From JAWPMV01 sp038527215 (GTDB lineage Bacteria; Bacteroidota; Bacteroidia; J057): 47,460 bases of DNA. Under the pieces are notes generated by a model. The model ran no database searches. It had not been told where the DNA came from and worked only from the letters and a program-made list of their open reading frames with translations. Positions within the stretch are counted from its first letter, which is position 1; each line of letters starts with the position of its first letter. The position numbers and the translations under genes were made by a program. The stretch covers positions 1 to 47,460 of the forward strand of contig JBCBGC010000054.1 in NCBI GenBank assembly GCA_038527215.1, in the 5' to 3' direction. Shown one piece after another: positions 1-8,418 of the stretch.

Positions 1-193
1 GTTAGCGGGGAGCTGTCTATAAATCTATACAGGTGTGCGGATTTAGGGAGGATTCGGGTAGGATGTTGCTGGGTCCGTAGGGATTCTTCTTTCTAAAAAA
101 ATCGACAAAACCTGCCTTTTGGCCCTCTGCCCCCTCTATTCCCGGATTCCATGGGAGGTACTTACCAAAAAAGCCCTTATGCCGACCGCAGAG

Positions 194-339
194 GGCCTTT
201 ATTTGACCATTGAGGTAAATATCCAGCATATAAACTAATGAGGGTTGTATACTTGTATCACAACAGGACGGTAATCCTGGAATTACAAGAGCAAGGGCTA
301 GGGTTGATTCTCCCCAAGGGATGAGTCCCCTAGTTTTTT
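194..339 (-). repeat. Duplicated intergenic element, copy 1
   Basis: Positions 261-339 match 577-655 almost base for base; the one clear difference is caaggg versus catggg near the end. The similarity continues weakly to ggccttt at 194-200, so the element is about 146 bp here against 167 bp in copy 2. Both copies have the same orientation. The conserved part holds gtaatcctggaattac, which has short inverted ends, and an outer ctaggg/ccctag inverted pair, so an RNA fold is possible. Identity of the element is unknown to me. Confidence 0.7.
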
Positions 340-488
340 TTTGCCGATATTTCCCATCTTCGATTTCTTTTTCAAAAATAAATTTCGGCTTCACGAAACC
401 ATCCGAGGTAAGAAATGAAGCTAGGGTGTGAGATGAGTTATTTTTTAACTCGTTGATTGCTAGTTTTTTATGAAAAAATCCAGCGGCT

Positions 489-655
489 GGCCTTTAAAGA
501 TTGACCAACCAGATAGTGTAAATATTTGACCAAAAATGCATTGGTAACTCCCTCATCCTGCCCTACTTTTGAATTGCAACAGGACGGTAATCCTGGAATT
601 ACAAGAGCAAGGGCTAGGGTTGATTCTCCCCATGGGATGAGTCCCCTAGTTTTTC
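489..655 (-). repeat. Duplicated intergenic element, copy 2
   Basis: This is the second copy of the element described at 194-339, in the same orientation and 16 bases downstream (on the minus strand) of the HhH barrel gene stop at 671. The near-identical core is 577-655. The flank down to ggcctttaaag at 489-499 matches copy 1 only in blocks (tggtcaa, aaaggcc, atatttac). It could be a miniature mobile element or a structured 3' RNA; no terminal target duplication is evident. Confidence 0.7.
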
Positions 656-670
656 TTTTAGGGCTATTCG

Positions 671-2893
671 TTAAGGAATTTTGATGCGCACCTGCAACTT
701 CACTTCCGTCCTGTTTTCCCCCTGAATCTGCGACAGTCCCGATCCTACAAAACATCTTTCTTCACTGAGTCCCCCACTCAAGGGATAGAACCCACATACA
801 TTCTGGAACCGGGTCTGGGCGACCCGCGCCCAAAACTCAATTTGTTTGGAGGCCTTCCAATTAAGGATGAGGTAGAAGCGACTCCCTTTGCCCTGATAAG
901 GAGGAATGGAGAAAAATCCCAGGATGTCATTTTCATAGGCATATATCCGGGCATCGAAATCCTGGGCATCAAAGACCGCATAGCGAGCCGTTACCTTCCA
1001 ATCGTAGCCCGCTTTCCAGATGACATCTTGATATAACAGGATTCCCCGGGATACCTCTGCCTGGTCCGGGCGATCAAACCAGGAAAATTCTAAGCGGGTT
1101 TTGAAAGTAAAAGTTCTGGGAATCTGGGTCTGGAAATGCAATCGAAACTGATCTCTGCGGGTGGGGACCAGGAATGAAAGCTGCTGGCCGCCGGCCAGGA
1201 TGTCCGCTCCGTTTAACTCCTTGCGGTCCGTTCGAAACCGGAGATAAGCCAGGGTGCCTCTTTTAGGTTTATATTCTAGTTGTGCCATGTATTCCCAACC
1301 TTGGGAGGGATAGTAGGCCCTGAATTTATTCCAGGAGAAATAGTACTGGTCGAAGTAGGTATTAAAAGTCCAGTGATAATTAGGGGTAATTCTTAAACCA
1401 AGGTACAAGCCGGTCTCGTTTTGGGCCGCAATGGGTCGCTCCGCAAAGACATAGGCTTTATCACTATGAAAGTCTTTGTCAAAATGTCTTCCCACCAGGG
1501 AAAGATCTACCGTAGGCGCCAGACTGCTCATAAATCCCCCGGTAAAGCCCATACCTCCGGAAGCAGAGCGCGCGGCTTCTCCAAAGAAATTGAAGTTGCG
1601 GTATACAAAATCTATGTCCAGGCTGGAGAGCATATTCTGGTCTCCGCGAAAATCAAATTGGTTATAGGGGTTCAGGGCTTTGTTTAAAGGAGCCCCGAAC
1701 TGCTGCCAGTATTGGGTTAGGCCAATGTTGAGGCTGCGGCTTTTGTATTCGATCCGGCCTCCATACAAGGTTTCCAGGATGGCCCGTCGATTGGCCAATT
1801 CGGAAGCCGTTCGGTGCAGGCCCGAAGTCTGGATGCTGCCTGCATTGAGGGCTTCATTGGTCAGGGTATCCCGATCCCCTACGCTGGCATCCAGCCTCAA
1901 TCGGGAATAGAAACCGGTGAAATAGAGGTCACCAATGGCATAAGTGGCGGCCGCTCCCCGCATCAGCTGGTTTTCATTGACCGATTTATAGGGGCGAATG
2001 CCGTGGTTCGGCATCTTGACGCTATTGATTACCTGAGCCCCTTTTCCAAAACCCAGGCCCCGGGAAAGCACCATGCCTTGCCCGGCCTGTATGGAGTAAT
2101 CCCCAATGACCAGCCGCTTTAACCGACCAAAATCCTTGAGAGAAATAAAGGCTGCAAGAAAGTCGTAGCCGTATTGGGCTCTATCCGGATTCCAGAGAAA
2201 TTGCTCTCCTGGGTCTTTTTCGCCAATGATGCCCATGCTGAAATTCGGTCCGGCAGATAAAAGGAGGCGGCTGTAATGTCGATAACGATCTCCTGCATAC
2301 CGGCTGCTTAAACTGGTATCCTGGCCGATTTGATTGCCTTCCGCATCTAAGAGGGGGCGAAAAGTCGTATCCGGGTCGGTATAACCTCTTTGTACCTCAT
2401 TGATCCAAACGACGCGTTGTAACCACTCAAACTTGAGCGCTTCCCCCATTTGCTGGAGGGTTTGAGCCTTTGGATGTTTGGCTCCCGGGCTGATGTCTTT
2501 TGCGCCTACCTCTCTGACGATGATAAACGGCATGATGGAGCGAATGAAGCTAGGCGAATATCCATCAATGGCCTGGAGTTCATATAGGGTAGTCAGGGGG
2601 CCAAATCGATCACAATGGGCAAACAACTGCTCAATCAGAATGTCCGTCATGCCAGGAATCCGCTGGAGATCCGTTTTGCTGGCGGTATTGAGGTTGATGG
2701 GGTCCTCCATTAGCGCCATTAGATCGTCCGTAAACTCAGAAAAATCCACCTGGCTTTCGGTCTCGGTCCCCAGGATGATATCTTCTATCGATTGGTCGAG
2801 GTCTGGAAGGCTAGTGCTGTCGGTTTGGGCAAAAAGCCAGCCCGGCAGTCCCAATATTCCCCAAAACAGAAGGCTAAGGCTAAATTTATTCAT
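671..2893 (-). CDS. Helix-hairpin-helix outer-membrane barrel protein
   Basis: About 740 aa. An N-terminal signal peptide ends near LFAQ. An acidic linker follows, then one or two ComEA-like helix-hairpin-helix motifs at about residues 65-125 (INLNTASKTDLQRIPG ... LQAIDGY). The remaining 600 residues are rich in aromatic, alternating strands typical of an outer-membrane beta barrel. The ATG at 2893 is preferred over the TTG at 2908 because it starts directly at the signal peptide. It overlaps the stop of the upstream barrel gene by 8 bases, which points to translational coupling. Proteins of this shape are common in Bacteroidota but have no established function that I know of. The HhH motif usually binds DNA non-specifically, so a role at the surface with DNA is only a guess. 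Confidence 0.85.
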   Translation of the reverse strand: MNKFSLSLLFWGILGLPGWLFAQTDSTSLPDLDQSIEDIILGTETESQVDFSEFTDDLMALMEDPINLNTASKTDLQRIPGMTDILIEQLFAHCDRFGPLTTLYELQAIDGYSPSFIRSIMPFIIVREVGAKDISPGAKHPKAQTLQQMGEALKFEWLQRVVWINEVQRGYTDPDTTFRPLLDAEGNQIGQDTSLSSRYAGDRYRHYSRLLLSAGPNFSMGIIGEKDPGEQFLWNPDRAQYGYDFLAAFISLKDFGRLKRLVIGDYSIQAGQGMVLSRGLGFGKGAQVINSVKMPNHGIRPYKSVNENQLMRGAAATYAIGDLYFTGFYSRLRLDASVGDRDTLTNEALNAGSIQTSGLHRTASELANRRAILETLYGGRIEYKSRSLNIGLTQYWQQFGAPLNKALNPYNQFDFRGDQNMLSSLDIDFVYRNFNFFGEAARSASGGMGFTGGFMSSLAPTVDLSLVGRHFDKDFHSDKAYVFAERPIAAQNETGLYLGLRITPNYHWTFNTYFDQYYFSWNKFRAYYPSQGWEYMAQLEYKPKRGTLAYLRFRTDRKELNGADILAGGQQLSFLVPTRRDQFRLHFQTQIPRTFTFKTRLEFSWFDRPDQAEVSRGILLYQDVIWKAGYDWKVTARYAVFDAQDFDARIYAYENDILGFFSIPPYQGKGSRFYLILNWKASKQIEFWARVAQTRFQNVCGFYPLSGGLSEERCFVGSGLSQIQGENRTEVKLQVRIKIP

Positions 2894-3734
2894 CGCGGGA
2901 TTTGCCAAAAGCGTAGGACAAAGAAAAGTGTGGGGTATAGCCCAGGAATTCGGTGAATCGCACGGCCATATCCATGTTCAGGCCTTGCCAAAGCACCCCA
3001 AATCCGCCTGACCAGGCCAAGGGCGCGGTACTGACGCCCAAGCGGGCCTGAAAGTGTTTATGCAAGGCATATTGCAAGCCACCACGATAGGAAGCTTCGA
3101 ATCCGGGACTTTTCTGTACATCAACATTTAACCAAAGCTCCTCGGTAGGGGTGTAAGTAATTCCCGCAGAAATGCCAGAAGGCAGTTCTGTGGTGCCTAT
3201 GTCTGTGGTAATCTCCGGCTGGCCTACGTTGAAGGCCGTAACCCCCAGAGAAAAGGTGGAACTAAGCCGAGCCTGTACCCCTGTGGTGAGGAGGAGCGCC
3301 TGTTGTTGACCAAAATCCTGGATACTGAGCATGAAGAAATCTGCGGCTACGCCTATGCTGATGAGGTCCCAAAGGTGAATCCCATAGGTCAGGCCTGCCT
3401 GACTTTCTCTATAGGCAGAAAAACCCAGAGAGCTAGCTTGTATTCCGATGCCTTGGGAGGTGCCAAAAGGGAAGGCTACCCCTACAGAAGCGGCATTCAT
3501 TTCAGACAATAAGAACCTGCGTTCCAGTCCAATACCCACGGTCGCCTGAGAAAGGGTAGCGATGCCTGCTGGATTATGATACAAGCTCCAGAAATTTCCT
3601 TGCACGCCCTGGAAGGCAGAACCTACGCCAATGGAAACGGCCCCTGTGCCCGTGAGTTGGTCCTGAGCCTGGGATATTACAGGCCCTGTGATGAGTAGCA
3701 AAAAATACAACAGAAATCGTAAAGGTCTCTTCAT
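2886..3734 (-). CDS. PorV/PorQ-like outer-membrane protein
   Basis: 282 aa with a clean signal peptide (MKRPLRF ... ISQAQ). The start of the mature part, with GTGAVSIGVGSAFQGVQGN and LYHNPAGIA, is typical of the PorV/PorQ branch of FadL-like barrels, where an early NPAG motif recurs. These are 14-strand barrels; PorV works as a shuttle for T9SS cargo, but many family members have no assigned role. Here it is the first gene of a two-gene unit, with the HhH barrel gene overlapping its stop by 8 bases. I infer that the two act together at the outer membrane; that it belongs to T9SS proper is not shown. Confidence 0.75.
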   Translation of the reverse strand: MKRPLRFLLYFLLLITGPVISQAQDQLTGTGAVSIGVGSAFQGVQGNFWSLYHNPAGIATLSQATVGIGLERRFLLSEMNAASVGVAFPFGTSQGIGIQASSLGFSAYRESQAGLTYGIHLWDLISIGVAADFFMLSIQDFGQQQALLLTTGVQARLSSTFSLGVTAFNVGQPEITTDIGTTELPSGISAGITYTPTEELWLNVDVQKSPGFEASYRGGLQYALHKHFQARLGVSTAPLAWSGGFGVLWQGLNMDMAVRFTEFLGYTPHFSLSYAFGKSRDE

Positions 3735-3932
3735 TTGAATTCCAGGAAAGGTTAGTAAAGGCTTGCTGGTGGAAAATAGAAAATACCGAACAGGAAGTGA
3801 AAAGAAATTTTTTGCCTCCCTCGCGAGAAGGACAAATCAATAACGGGTCTGACCATGTAAAAATTGGTAGGATTGCGTTTGTGATTTAAAAAAGTGGTGC
3901 TGTTTTTTGCACCATAACACCAAAGCCTTCCT

Positions 3933-5231
3933 ATGGTAGACAGTACCTTCGCCCAAACCCTTGACTACCTTTACCGGCTCTTACCTATGTACCAGCGCGA
4001 TGGCGCTGTGGCCTTTAAAAAAGACCTTGACAACATCAAGGAACTTTGTTGGCAATTGGGCCTGCCCCAATGGCATTTTAACAGCGTCCATATTGCCGGC
4101 ACCAATGGCAAAGGTTCCGTATCCTCCATGCTTCAGGCCGTTTTACGGGCCGCTGGATATCGAACCGGTTTATATACTTCCCCGCATTTGGTTTCTTTCA
4201 CCGAAAGAATCCGGGTGAATGGCAAAGAAATGCGCCCGGAGAAAGTGGTCGCCTTTGTGGAGGAGAACCGCGGCCTGATCGAGCGGGCCAGTCCCAGTTT
4301 CTTTGAACTGACAGTGGCCATGGCATTCGACCATTTTGCCAAATCCCAGGTAGAAATCGGGGTCATCGAAACCGGCCTGGGGGGCAGGTTGGATTCTACC
4401 AATATTATCAAGCCTGAGTTGAGCGTCATTACCAATATTTCCATGGACCATCAGGCTATGCTCGGCAATAGCCTGGCCGAAATCGCCGGAGAAAAGGCGG
4501 GCATCATCAAGACCTATACCCCGGTAGTGATTGGAAGAAAGCAGGCAGAGACGCTGCCAGTTTTCCATTTACGGGCCTCTGAAAATAAAGCGCCCCTCTT
4601 CCTGGCCGAGGACCGCTTCCGTCTGAAGCGACTTTCCCAGACTTGGGAAGGACAGGAATGGCAGGTAGAAGACCTGGAGGAAGAAACCTCTTTTACCCTC
4701 CGGCTGGACCTGGCTGGAGACTATCAGGAAGAAAACCTGAGAACTACCCTCATGGCCGTGGAGGTTATGCGGGAAGATGGATGGAAAATTTCGGATAGAG
4801 CCTTGAAAAAAGGCCTGGCCAATGTTCGCTCCTTTTCCGGACTTAGGGGACGCATGGAAAAAATAGGGGATCAGCCGCTGACGCTGACTGACACCGGGCA
4901 CAACGAGGATGGGGTCAAAGAAGTCTTAAATCAACTATCTGGCCTTACCGATAGGCCTTTGCACATTGTCTGGGGCATGGTTTCGGACAAAAATCATGAG
5001 GAGATTCTCTGCTTGTTACCCAAAGACGCGCATTATTACTGGGTAAAGCCTGAAGTCCCCAGAGGCCTGGATGCCCTTACCCTGTCCATGAAGGCCGAAA
5101 GCGTAGGCTTGAAAGGGGAAATCTGTAATGCCGTACAACATGGCCTCGACCGGGCAAAAAGCCAGGCCGAGGCCTCAGAGGTTATTTTCGTAGGCGGCAG
5201 TACCTTTGTGGTCGCCGAAGTCCTTACTTAA
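3933..5231 (+). CDS. folC: Bifunctional folylpolyglutamate/dihydrofolate synthase
   Basis: 432 aa, the usual length. The enzyme adds L-glutamate to dihydropteroate (forming dihydrofolate) and to reduced folates, with ATP, in the cytosol. The Mur-ligase P-loop GTNGKGS lies at residues 56-62. It is followed by SPHLVSFTERIRVNG, the family's folate-site signature, and by GLGGRLDSTN and NISMDHQAMLG. The ATG at 3933 fits the N-terminus of homologues. The stop overlaps the convergent asnS stop by the shared bases TTAA/TAA (5228-5231), so no room is left for a terminator between the genes. Dihydrofolate reductase (folA) is encoded elsewhere in this window, not in the same operon. Confidence 0.96.
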   Translation: MVDSTFAQTLDYLYRLLPMYQRDGAVAFKKDLDNIKELCWQLGLPQWHFNSVHIAGTNGKGSVSSMLQAVLRAAGYRTGLYTSPHLVSFTERIRVNGKEMRPEKVVAFVEENRGLIERASPSFFELTVAMAFDHFAKSQVEIGVIETGLGGRLDSTNIIKPELSVITNISMDHQAMLGNSLAEIAGEKAGIIKTYTPVVIGRKQAETLPVFHLRASENKAPLFLAEDRFRLKRLSQTWEGQEWQVEDLEEETSFTLRLDLAGDYQEENLRTTLMAVEVMREDGWKISDRALKKGLANVRSFSGLRGRMEKIGDQPLTLTDTGHNEDGVKEVLNQLSGLTDRPLHIVWGMVSDKNHEEILCLLPKDAHYYWVKPEVPRGLDALTLSMKAESVGLKGEICNAVQHGLDRAKSQAEASEVIFVGGSTFVVAEVLT

Positions 5232-6658
5232 AAGGCAGCTGATTTTGGGGCGCGTGGGAACATGATCACATCGCGAATGTTCCCCATACCTGTTACAAAC
5301 TGGATGATGCGCTCAAAGCCCAGGCCAAATCCACTGTGAGGGGCAGTACCAAATTCCCTTAGTTCCAGGTACCACCAGAGTTCCTCTTCGGGTATGCCCA
5401 TTTCTTCCATCCGCTGTTTCAGAACATCCAGGCGCTCCTCCCGCTGAGAACCGCCTACCACTTCACCGATGCCGGGGAAAAGGATATCCATGGCAGCCAC
5501 GGTTTTGCCGTCCTCGTTTTGGCGCATGTAAAAGGCCTTGATATCCCTGGGATAATCTGTAACGATGACCGGAGACTGGAATTTTTTCTCTACCAGATAG
5601 CGCTCGTGTTCCGCCTGTAAGTCTTTGCCCCATTCCACGGGATACTCAAATCTCCCTTTTTTGTAGGGTTTAGAATTGCGGAGGATATTGACAGCTTCGG
5701 TATAGGTAATGCGGACAAAATCGTTTTCTACGACGAATTTGAGCGTATCCAACAGACTCATGGGACGACGCTCTTCCTTTTTCATGTTTTTCTCCATGGC
5801 CTCTATGCGGTCGTGAAGAAATTGCAGATCGTCGGCGTTGTTTTCCAGGACAAAAGAAATGATCGATCGGAGGAAGGATTCCGCCAGGTTCATATCATCT
5901 TCCAGGTCGTAAAAAGCCACTTCCGGCTCAATCATCCAGAATTCCGCCAGGTGTCTGGCTGTATTGGAGTTTTCGGCGCGGAAAGTCGGCCCAAAGGTGT
6001 AAACTTTGCCTAAGGAAAGGGCTCCGACTTCAGCCTCCAGCTGTCCTGAGACGGTGAGGTTGGTTTCTTTACCGAAAAAATCTTCCTTCCAGTCGATCTT
6101 GCCTTCCTCGGTTACAGGGGCCTGGTTAGGCGGCAGGGTAGAGACGCGAAACATTTCTCCCGCCCCCTCAGCATCACTGCCCGTAATGATGGGGGTGTGC
6201 ATATAATAGAAGCCTTCCTGATGGAAATATTGGTGGATGGCAAAAGCCAGGGCATGTCTGATCCGAAAGACCGCAGAGAAGGTCTGGGTCCGCATGCGCA
6301 GGTGGGCTTTTTCCCGTAAAAACTCAAGGCTATGCTTTTTGGGCTGGATGGGATAGACACCGGGATCAGCATCTCCGAGGATTTCCACCTCGGTAGCAAT
6401 GACTTCCACAGCCTGTCCGGAGCCCTGAGAGGCTACCAGTTGACCTTTCACGGCGATACAAGCACTGGTAGTGATCCGCTTGAGGAGGGCTTCCTCCATA
6501 TGTTCAAAATCGACCACTACCTGAAGATTATTAAGGCTAGAACCATCATTCAGGGCAATGAATCGCTTGGCCCGAAAAGTTTTAACCCAGCCTTTCACCA
6601 GCACTTCCTGGCCTTCGGCCGGCGTGCTCAGCAGTTTGTTGATTTCTGTTCGCTTCAT
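5228..6658 (-). CDS. asnS: Asparaginyl-tRNA synthetase
   Basis: 476 aa, class IIb synthetase charging tRNA-Asn with asparagine. An N-terminal OB fold (about 15-105, with FIALNDGSSLNNLQVV) binds the anticodon. The catalytic core carries ITGSDAEGAGEMFRV, motif 2 around FRAENSNTARHLAEFW, and motif 3 in GFGLGFERIIQF close to the C-terminus. The ending FPRAPKSAAF is usual for bacterial AsnRS, and AspRS-type features are absent. The ATG at 6658 fits the family start. The next gene on the strand is the FtsB-like one at 6751-7062, but a strong terminator (6702-6727) lies between, so asnS is probably transcribed separately. Confidence 0.97.
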   Translation of the reverse strand: MKRTEINKLLSTPAEGQEVLVKGWVKTFRAKRFIALNDGSSLNNLQVVVDFEHMEEALLKRITTSACIAVKGQLVASQGSGQAVEVIATEVEILGDADPGVYPIQPKKHSLEFLREKAHLRMRTQTFSAVFRIRHALAFAIHQYFHQEGFYYMHTPIITGSDAEGAGEMFRVSTLPPNQAPVTEEGKIDWKEDFFGKETNLTVSGQLEAEVGALSLGKVYTFGPTFRAENSNTARHLAEFWMIEPEVAFYDLEDDMNLAESFLRSIISFVLENNADDLQFLHDRIEAMEKNMKKEERRPMSLLDTLKFVVENDFVRITYTEAVNILRNSKPYKKGRFEYPVEWGKDLQAEHERYLVEKKFQSPVIVTDYPRDIKAFYMRQNEDGKTVAAMDILFPGIGEVVGGSQREERLDVLKQRMEEMGIPEEELWWYLELREFGTAPHSGFGLGFERIIQFVTGMGNIRDVIMFPRAPKSAAF

Positions 6659-6701
6659 GTTTGGTGATCGAAAATTGAGAGACCGTAGAGGTCCAAAACA
6701 A

Positions 6702-6727
6702 AATAGGACGCAAAATTGCGTCCTATT
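6702..6727 (-). terminator. Intrinsic terminator after FtsB-like gene
   Basis: A perfect 10-bp stem (aataggacgc / gcgtcctatt) encloses a 6-base loop. On the minus strand it is followed by TTTTGTTTTGG. It lies 24 bases after the stop of the gene at 6751-7062. Confidence 0.8.
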
Positions 6728-6750
6728 GTTATTTATGTCAAGCCGGAAAG

Positions 6751-7062
6751 CTAGTTCACGACAAAAACCTCTTCATTTGCACGCTTCATGTGATATTTTT
6801 CCCGGGCAATGCGCTCCACTTCCTCTGCTTCGGTCATGCCTCGTTTTTGAGACTCCAGATTGATGAGGGCTTGCTCGTAATGTGCCTTGTCCGCTTTTAG
6901 GGTTTCAATCTGGTCCGCAACTTTTTGCCGGGAAATCAAGTTATATCGATCGAAAAACACCATCCACACCACCGCCAGCGCCAATACCAGGAAGTATTTG
7001 GTGAAACTGGCATTTCGCAAGGTCTGACCGTATTTTTTTAATAAATTGAGTACCTGTTGCAT
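6751..7062 (-). CDS. FtsB/DivIC-family septum formation protein
   Basis: 103 aa. A short cytoplasmic N-terminus is followed by one membrane helix at about 22-40 (YFLVLALAVVWMVFFDRY) and a periplasmic coiled coil at about 45-82, then the family ending with AREKYHMKRANEEVFVV. FtsB/DivIC proteins form a trimer with FtsL and FtsQ/DivIB that activates septal peptidoglycan synthesis. The layout and the conserved REK-Y-M motif support the family, though sequence alone does not separate FtsB from DivIC. It has its own promoter (7141-7172) and terminator, so it is a single-gene unit. Confidence 0.85.
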   Translation of the reverse strand: MQQVLNLLKKYGQTLRNASFTKYFLVLALAVVWMVFFDRYNLISRQKVADQIETLKADKAHYEQALINLESQKRGMTEAEEVERIAREKYHMKRANEEVFVVN

Positions 7063-7114
7063 GAATGTAGGCCGTGTTTGATTGTCTTTTTAACTGGTTG
7101 ACTATCTGATAAAT

Positions 7115-7136
7115 ATAGCCTTCCATCGAAGGCTAT
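7115..7136 (-). other. Hairpin at 5' end of FtsB-like transcript
   Basis: A perfect 9-bp stem (atagccttc / gaaggctat) with a CATC loop lies where transcription from the promoter at 7141-7172 should begin (about 7135). It is not followed by a T-run on either strand, so it is more likely a 5' stabilising hairpin than a terminator. Confidence 0.4.
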
Positions 7137-7140
7137 GCTT

Positions 7141-7172
7141 CAAATATAACAGCTATTGAGGAGAGAAACAAA
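7141..7172 (-). promoter_or_regulatory. Bacteroidota-type promoter for FtsB-like gene
   Basis: On the minus strand TTTG (7172-7169) is followed after 20 bases by TATATTTG (7148-7141), a full match to the -33/-7 consensus TTTG-N19-21-TAnnTTTG. The predicted start is near 7135, about 73 bases before the ATG. Confidence 0.75.
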
Positions 7173-7274
7173 TTCCTCAGAGAGATGACAAAAGTGATGG
7201 CGAAAATGCATGTTTCTTGCCCTTGAAATAGCAGTTTTTTTCCCCTTCTTCGTTAGGAGGTTACAGATAAATGG

Positions 7275-7282
7275 TATCTTTA
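7275..7282 (+). promoter_or_regulatory. Candidate -7 element for MORN gene
   Basis: TATCTTTA matches TAnnTTTG in all but the last base; no clear -33 box is seen. Transcription would start near 7289, after the ATG at 7284, which favours the ATG at 7314 or 7317 as the true start of the MORN gene. Confidence 0.4.
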
Positions 7283-7313
7283 AATGCCGAAACCACGCAA
7301 TAAACACAGATTT

Positions 7314-8348
7314 ATGATGCAAAGATCATTGGTGCTCTCCTTATTGATCATTTGCCTTGCTATTCCCATACAAGCCCAGAAAAAAGATAAATCCTCTCGC
7401 AAAAGGACTGAAAGAGGTCAGACCGCAGGCGAGGTTGACACCATCAAGTACAGCAACGGTGTACGATATATAGGCGAAGTATTGGACGGCAGGCCCCACG
7501 GTGAGGGATTGCTCGTCAGCCCTGACGGAGATACCTTATATCTTGGCGGTTACCAGAATGGCAAGCGTCATGGCAAGGGAACCTACCATTTTAAGAATGG
7601 CAATATGTATGCAGGGGATTGGAAGCAGAACATCATGGAGGGTTCCGGAAGCATGTATTTTGCCAAAACCGGAGATATGTATACCGGCTCCTGGATCAAC
7701 GACCGCCGGCAGGGAACTGGCAAATATACCTATGCAGATGGCTCCATTTATGAAGGAGAGTTCAAAGATGGGGTAAAGCATGGACAGGGCTCTTTGACCC
7801 GCACCAACCAATCCTATGTAGGAGGTTGGGTAGAAGGACAGAAAACCGGGACCGGCTATCAGGTCATGATGGGAGGAGACCACATGGAAGAATACCGGGG
7901 AGAATTTTACCTGGGCCGCTACCACGGACAGGGCTCCTGGCGATATGAAAAAGATACGGTTATCACCGAATATATTGGGAACTGGGTAGAAGGCAAGCGG
8001 GTCGGAAGGGGGACTTACGTGATTAGCGGAAGAACCTTTGAGGGCGTATGGCGAGAAAATGAAGCGACCGGCAAAGGCGTCTGCCAGATTGAAGAGGGCT
8101 TATATGAGGGAGAATTTCGCAGAGGCTTTTTTCATGGGGAAGGGGTATTCACCTTTACCAATGGAGACCGATACGAGGGCGAATGGGTGAGAGGGCGTCG
8201 GCAGGGATACGGCGTACTTTCTTATTATGACGGTTCCAAATACGATGGGAATTGGTACATGGATATGAAAAACGGTTCAGGTACCATCATTAAGGCGAAT
8301 GGTGAGCGCGTCACGGCCCAATTTCGAGATAATAAACGGCTAGATTGA
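7314..8348 (+). CDS. Exported MORN-repeat protein
   Basis: About 344 aa. The chosen start, ATG at 7314 (or the adjacent one at 7317), opens a signal peptide ending near PIQAQ; an upstream ATG at 7284 would add ten residues before it and would lie before the predicted transcription start. After a basic linker come 12 MORN units of the form Y-x-G-x-(W/F)-x(5)-x-G-x-G (for example YEGEFKDGVKHGQG, YEGEWVRGRRQGYG) that fill the rest of the protein. MORN repeats form beta-hairpin ribbons used as scaffolds or lipid and protein binding surfaces. No catalytic domain is attached. A role in the envelope is inferred from the signal peptide only. Confidence 0.88.
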   Translation: MMQRSLVLSLLIICLAIPIQAQKKDKSSRKRTERGQTAGEVDTIKYSNGVRYIGEVLDGRPHGEGLLVSPDGDTLYLGGYQNGKRHGKGTYHFKNGNMYAGDWKQNIMEGSGSMYFAKTGDMYTGSWINDRRQGTGKYTYADGSIYEGEFKDGVKHGQGSLTRTNQSYVGGWVEGQKTGTGYQVMMGGDHMEEYRGEFYLGRYHGQGSWRYEKDTVITEYIGNWVEGKRVGRGTYVISGRTFEGVWRENEATGKGVCQIEEGLYEGEFRRGFFHGEGVFTFTNGDRYEGEWVRGRRQGYGVLSYYDGSKYDGNWYMDMKNGSGTIIKANGERVTAQFRDNKRLD

Positions 8349-8367
8349 GCCGATCCGCATAAAAAAC

Positions 8368-8405
8368 AAAAGCCCGGAACAACATCCTGTTTGTTCCGGG
8401 CTTTT
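8368..8405. terminator. Bidirectional terminator
   Basis: A 15-bp stem aaaagcccggaacaa / ttgttccgggctttt with a loop of 8 bases sits between the convergent MORN gene and the T9SS cargo gene. A and T runs flank both sides, so it can serve both. Confidence 0.88.
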
Positions 8406-8418
8406 GCTTATTTAGCTA

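Larger units (their letters stand above)
1..670. other. Gene-free stretch at window start
   Basis: No convincing gene is seen on either strand. Two minus-strand open frames (17-394 and 468-755) exist, but neither resembles a known protein and the only similarity between them comes from a duplicated DNA element (194-339 and 489-655). The stretch lies downstream of the stop codon of the HhH barrel gene that ends at 671, so it may be 3' untranslated or degenerate mobile DNA. Confidence 0.6.

Noticed and set aside
17..755. Two minus-strand open frames sharing a 27-residue stretch
   Set aside because: The shared stretch follows from the duplicated DNA element; outside it the frames have no similarity to each other or to a known family, so they are chance frames.
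3896..3913. Hairpin ggtgc/gcacc before folC as a regulatory element
   Set aside because: The 5-bp stem with an 8-base loop of T is weak, and no family of riboswitch fits.
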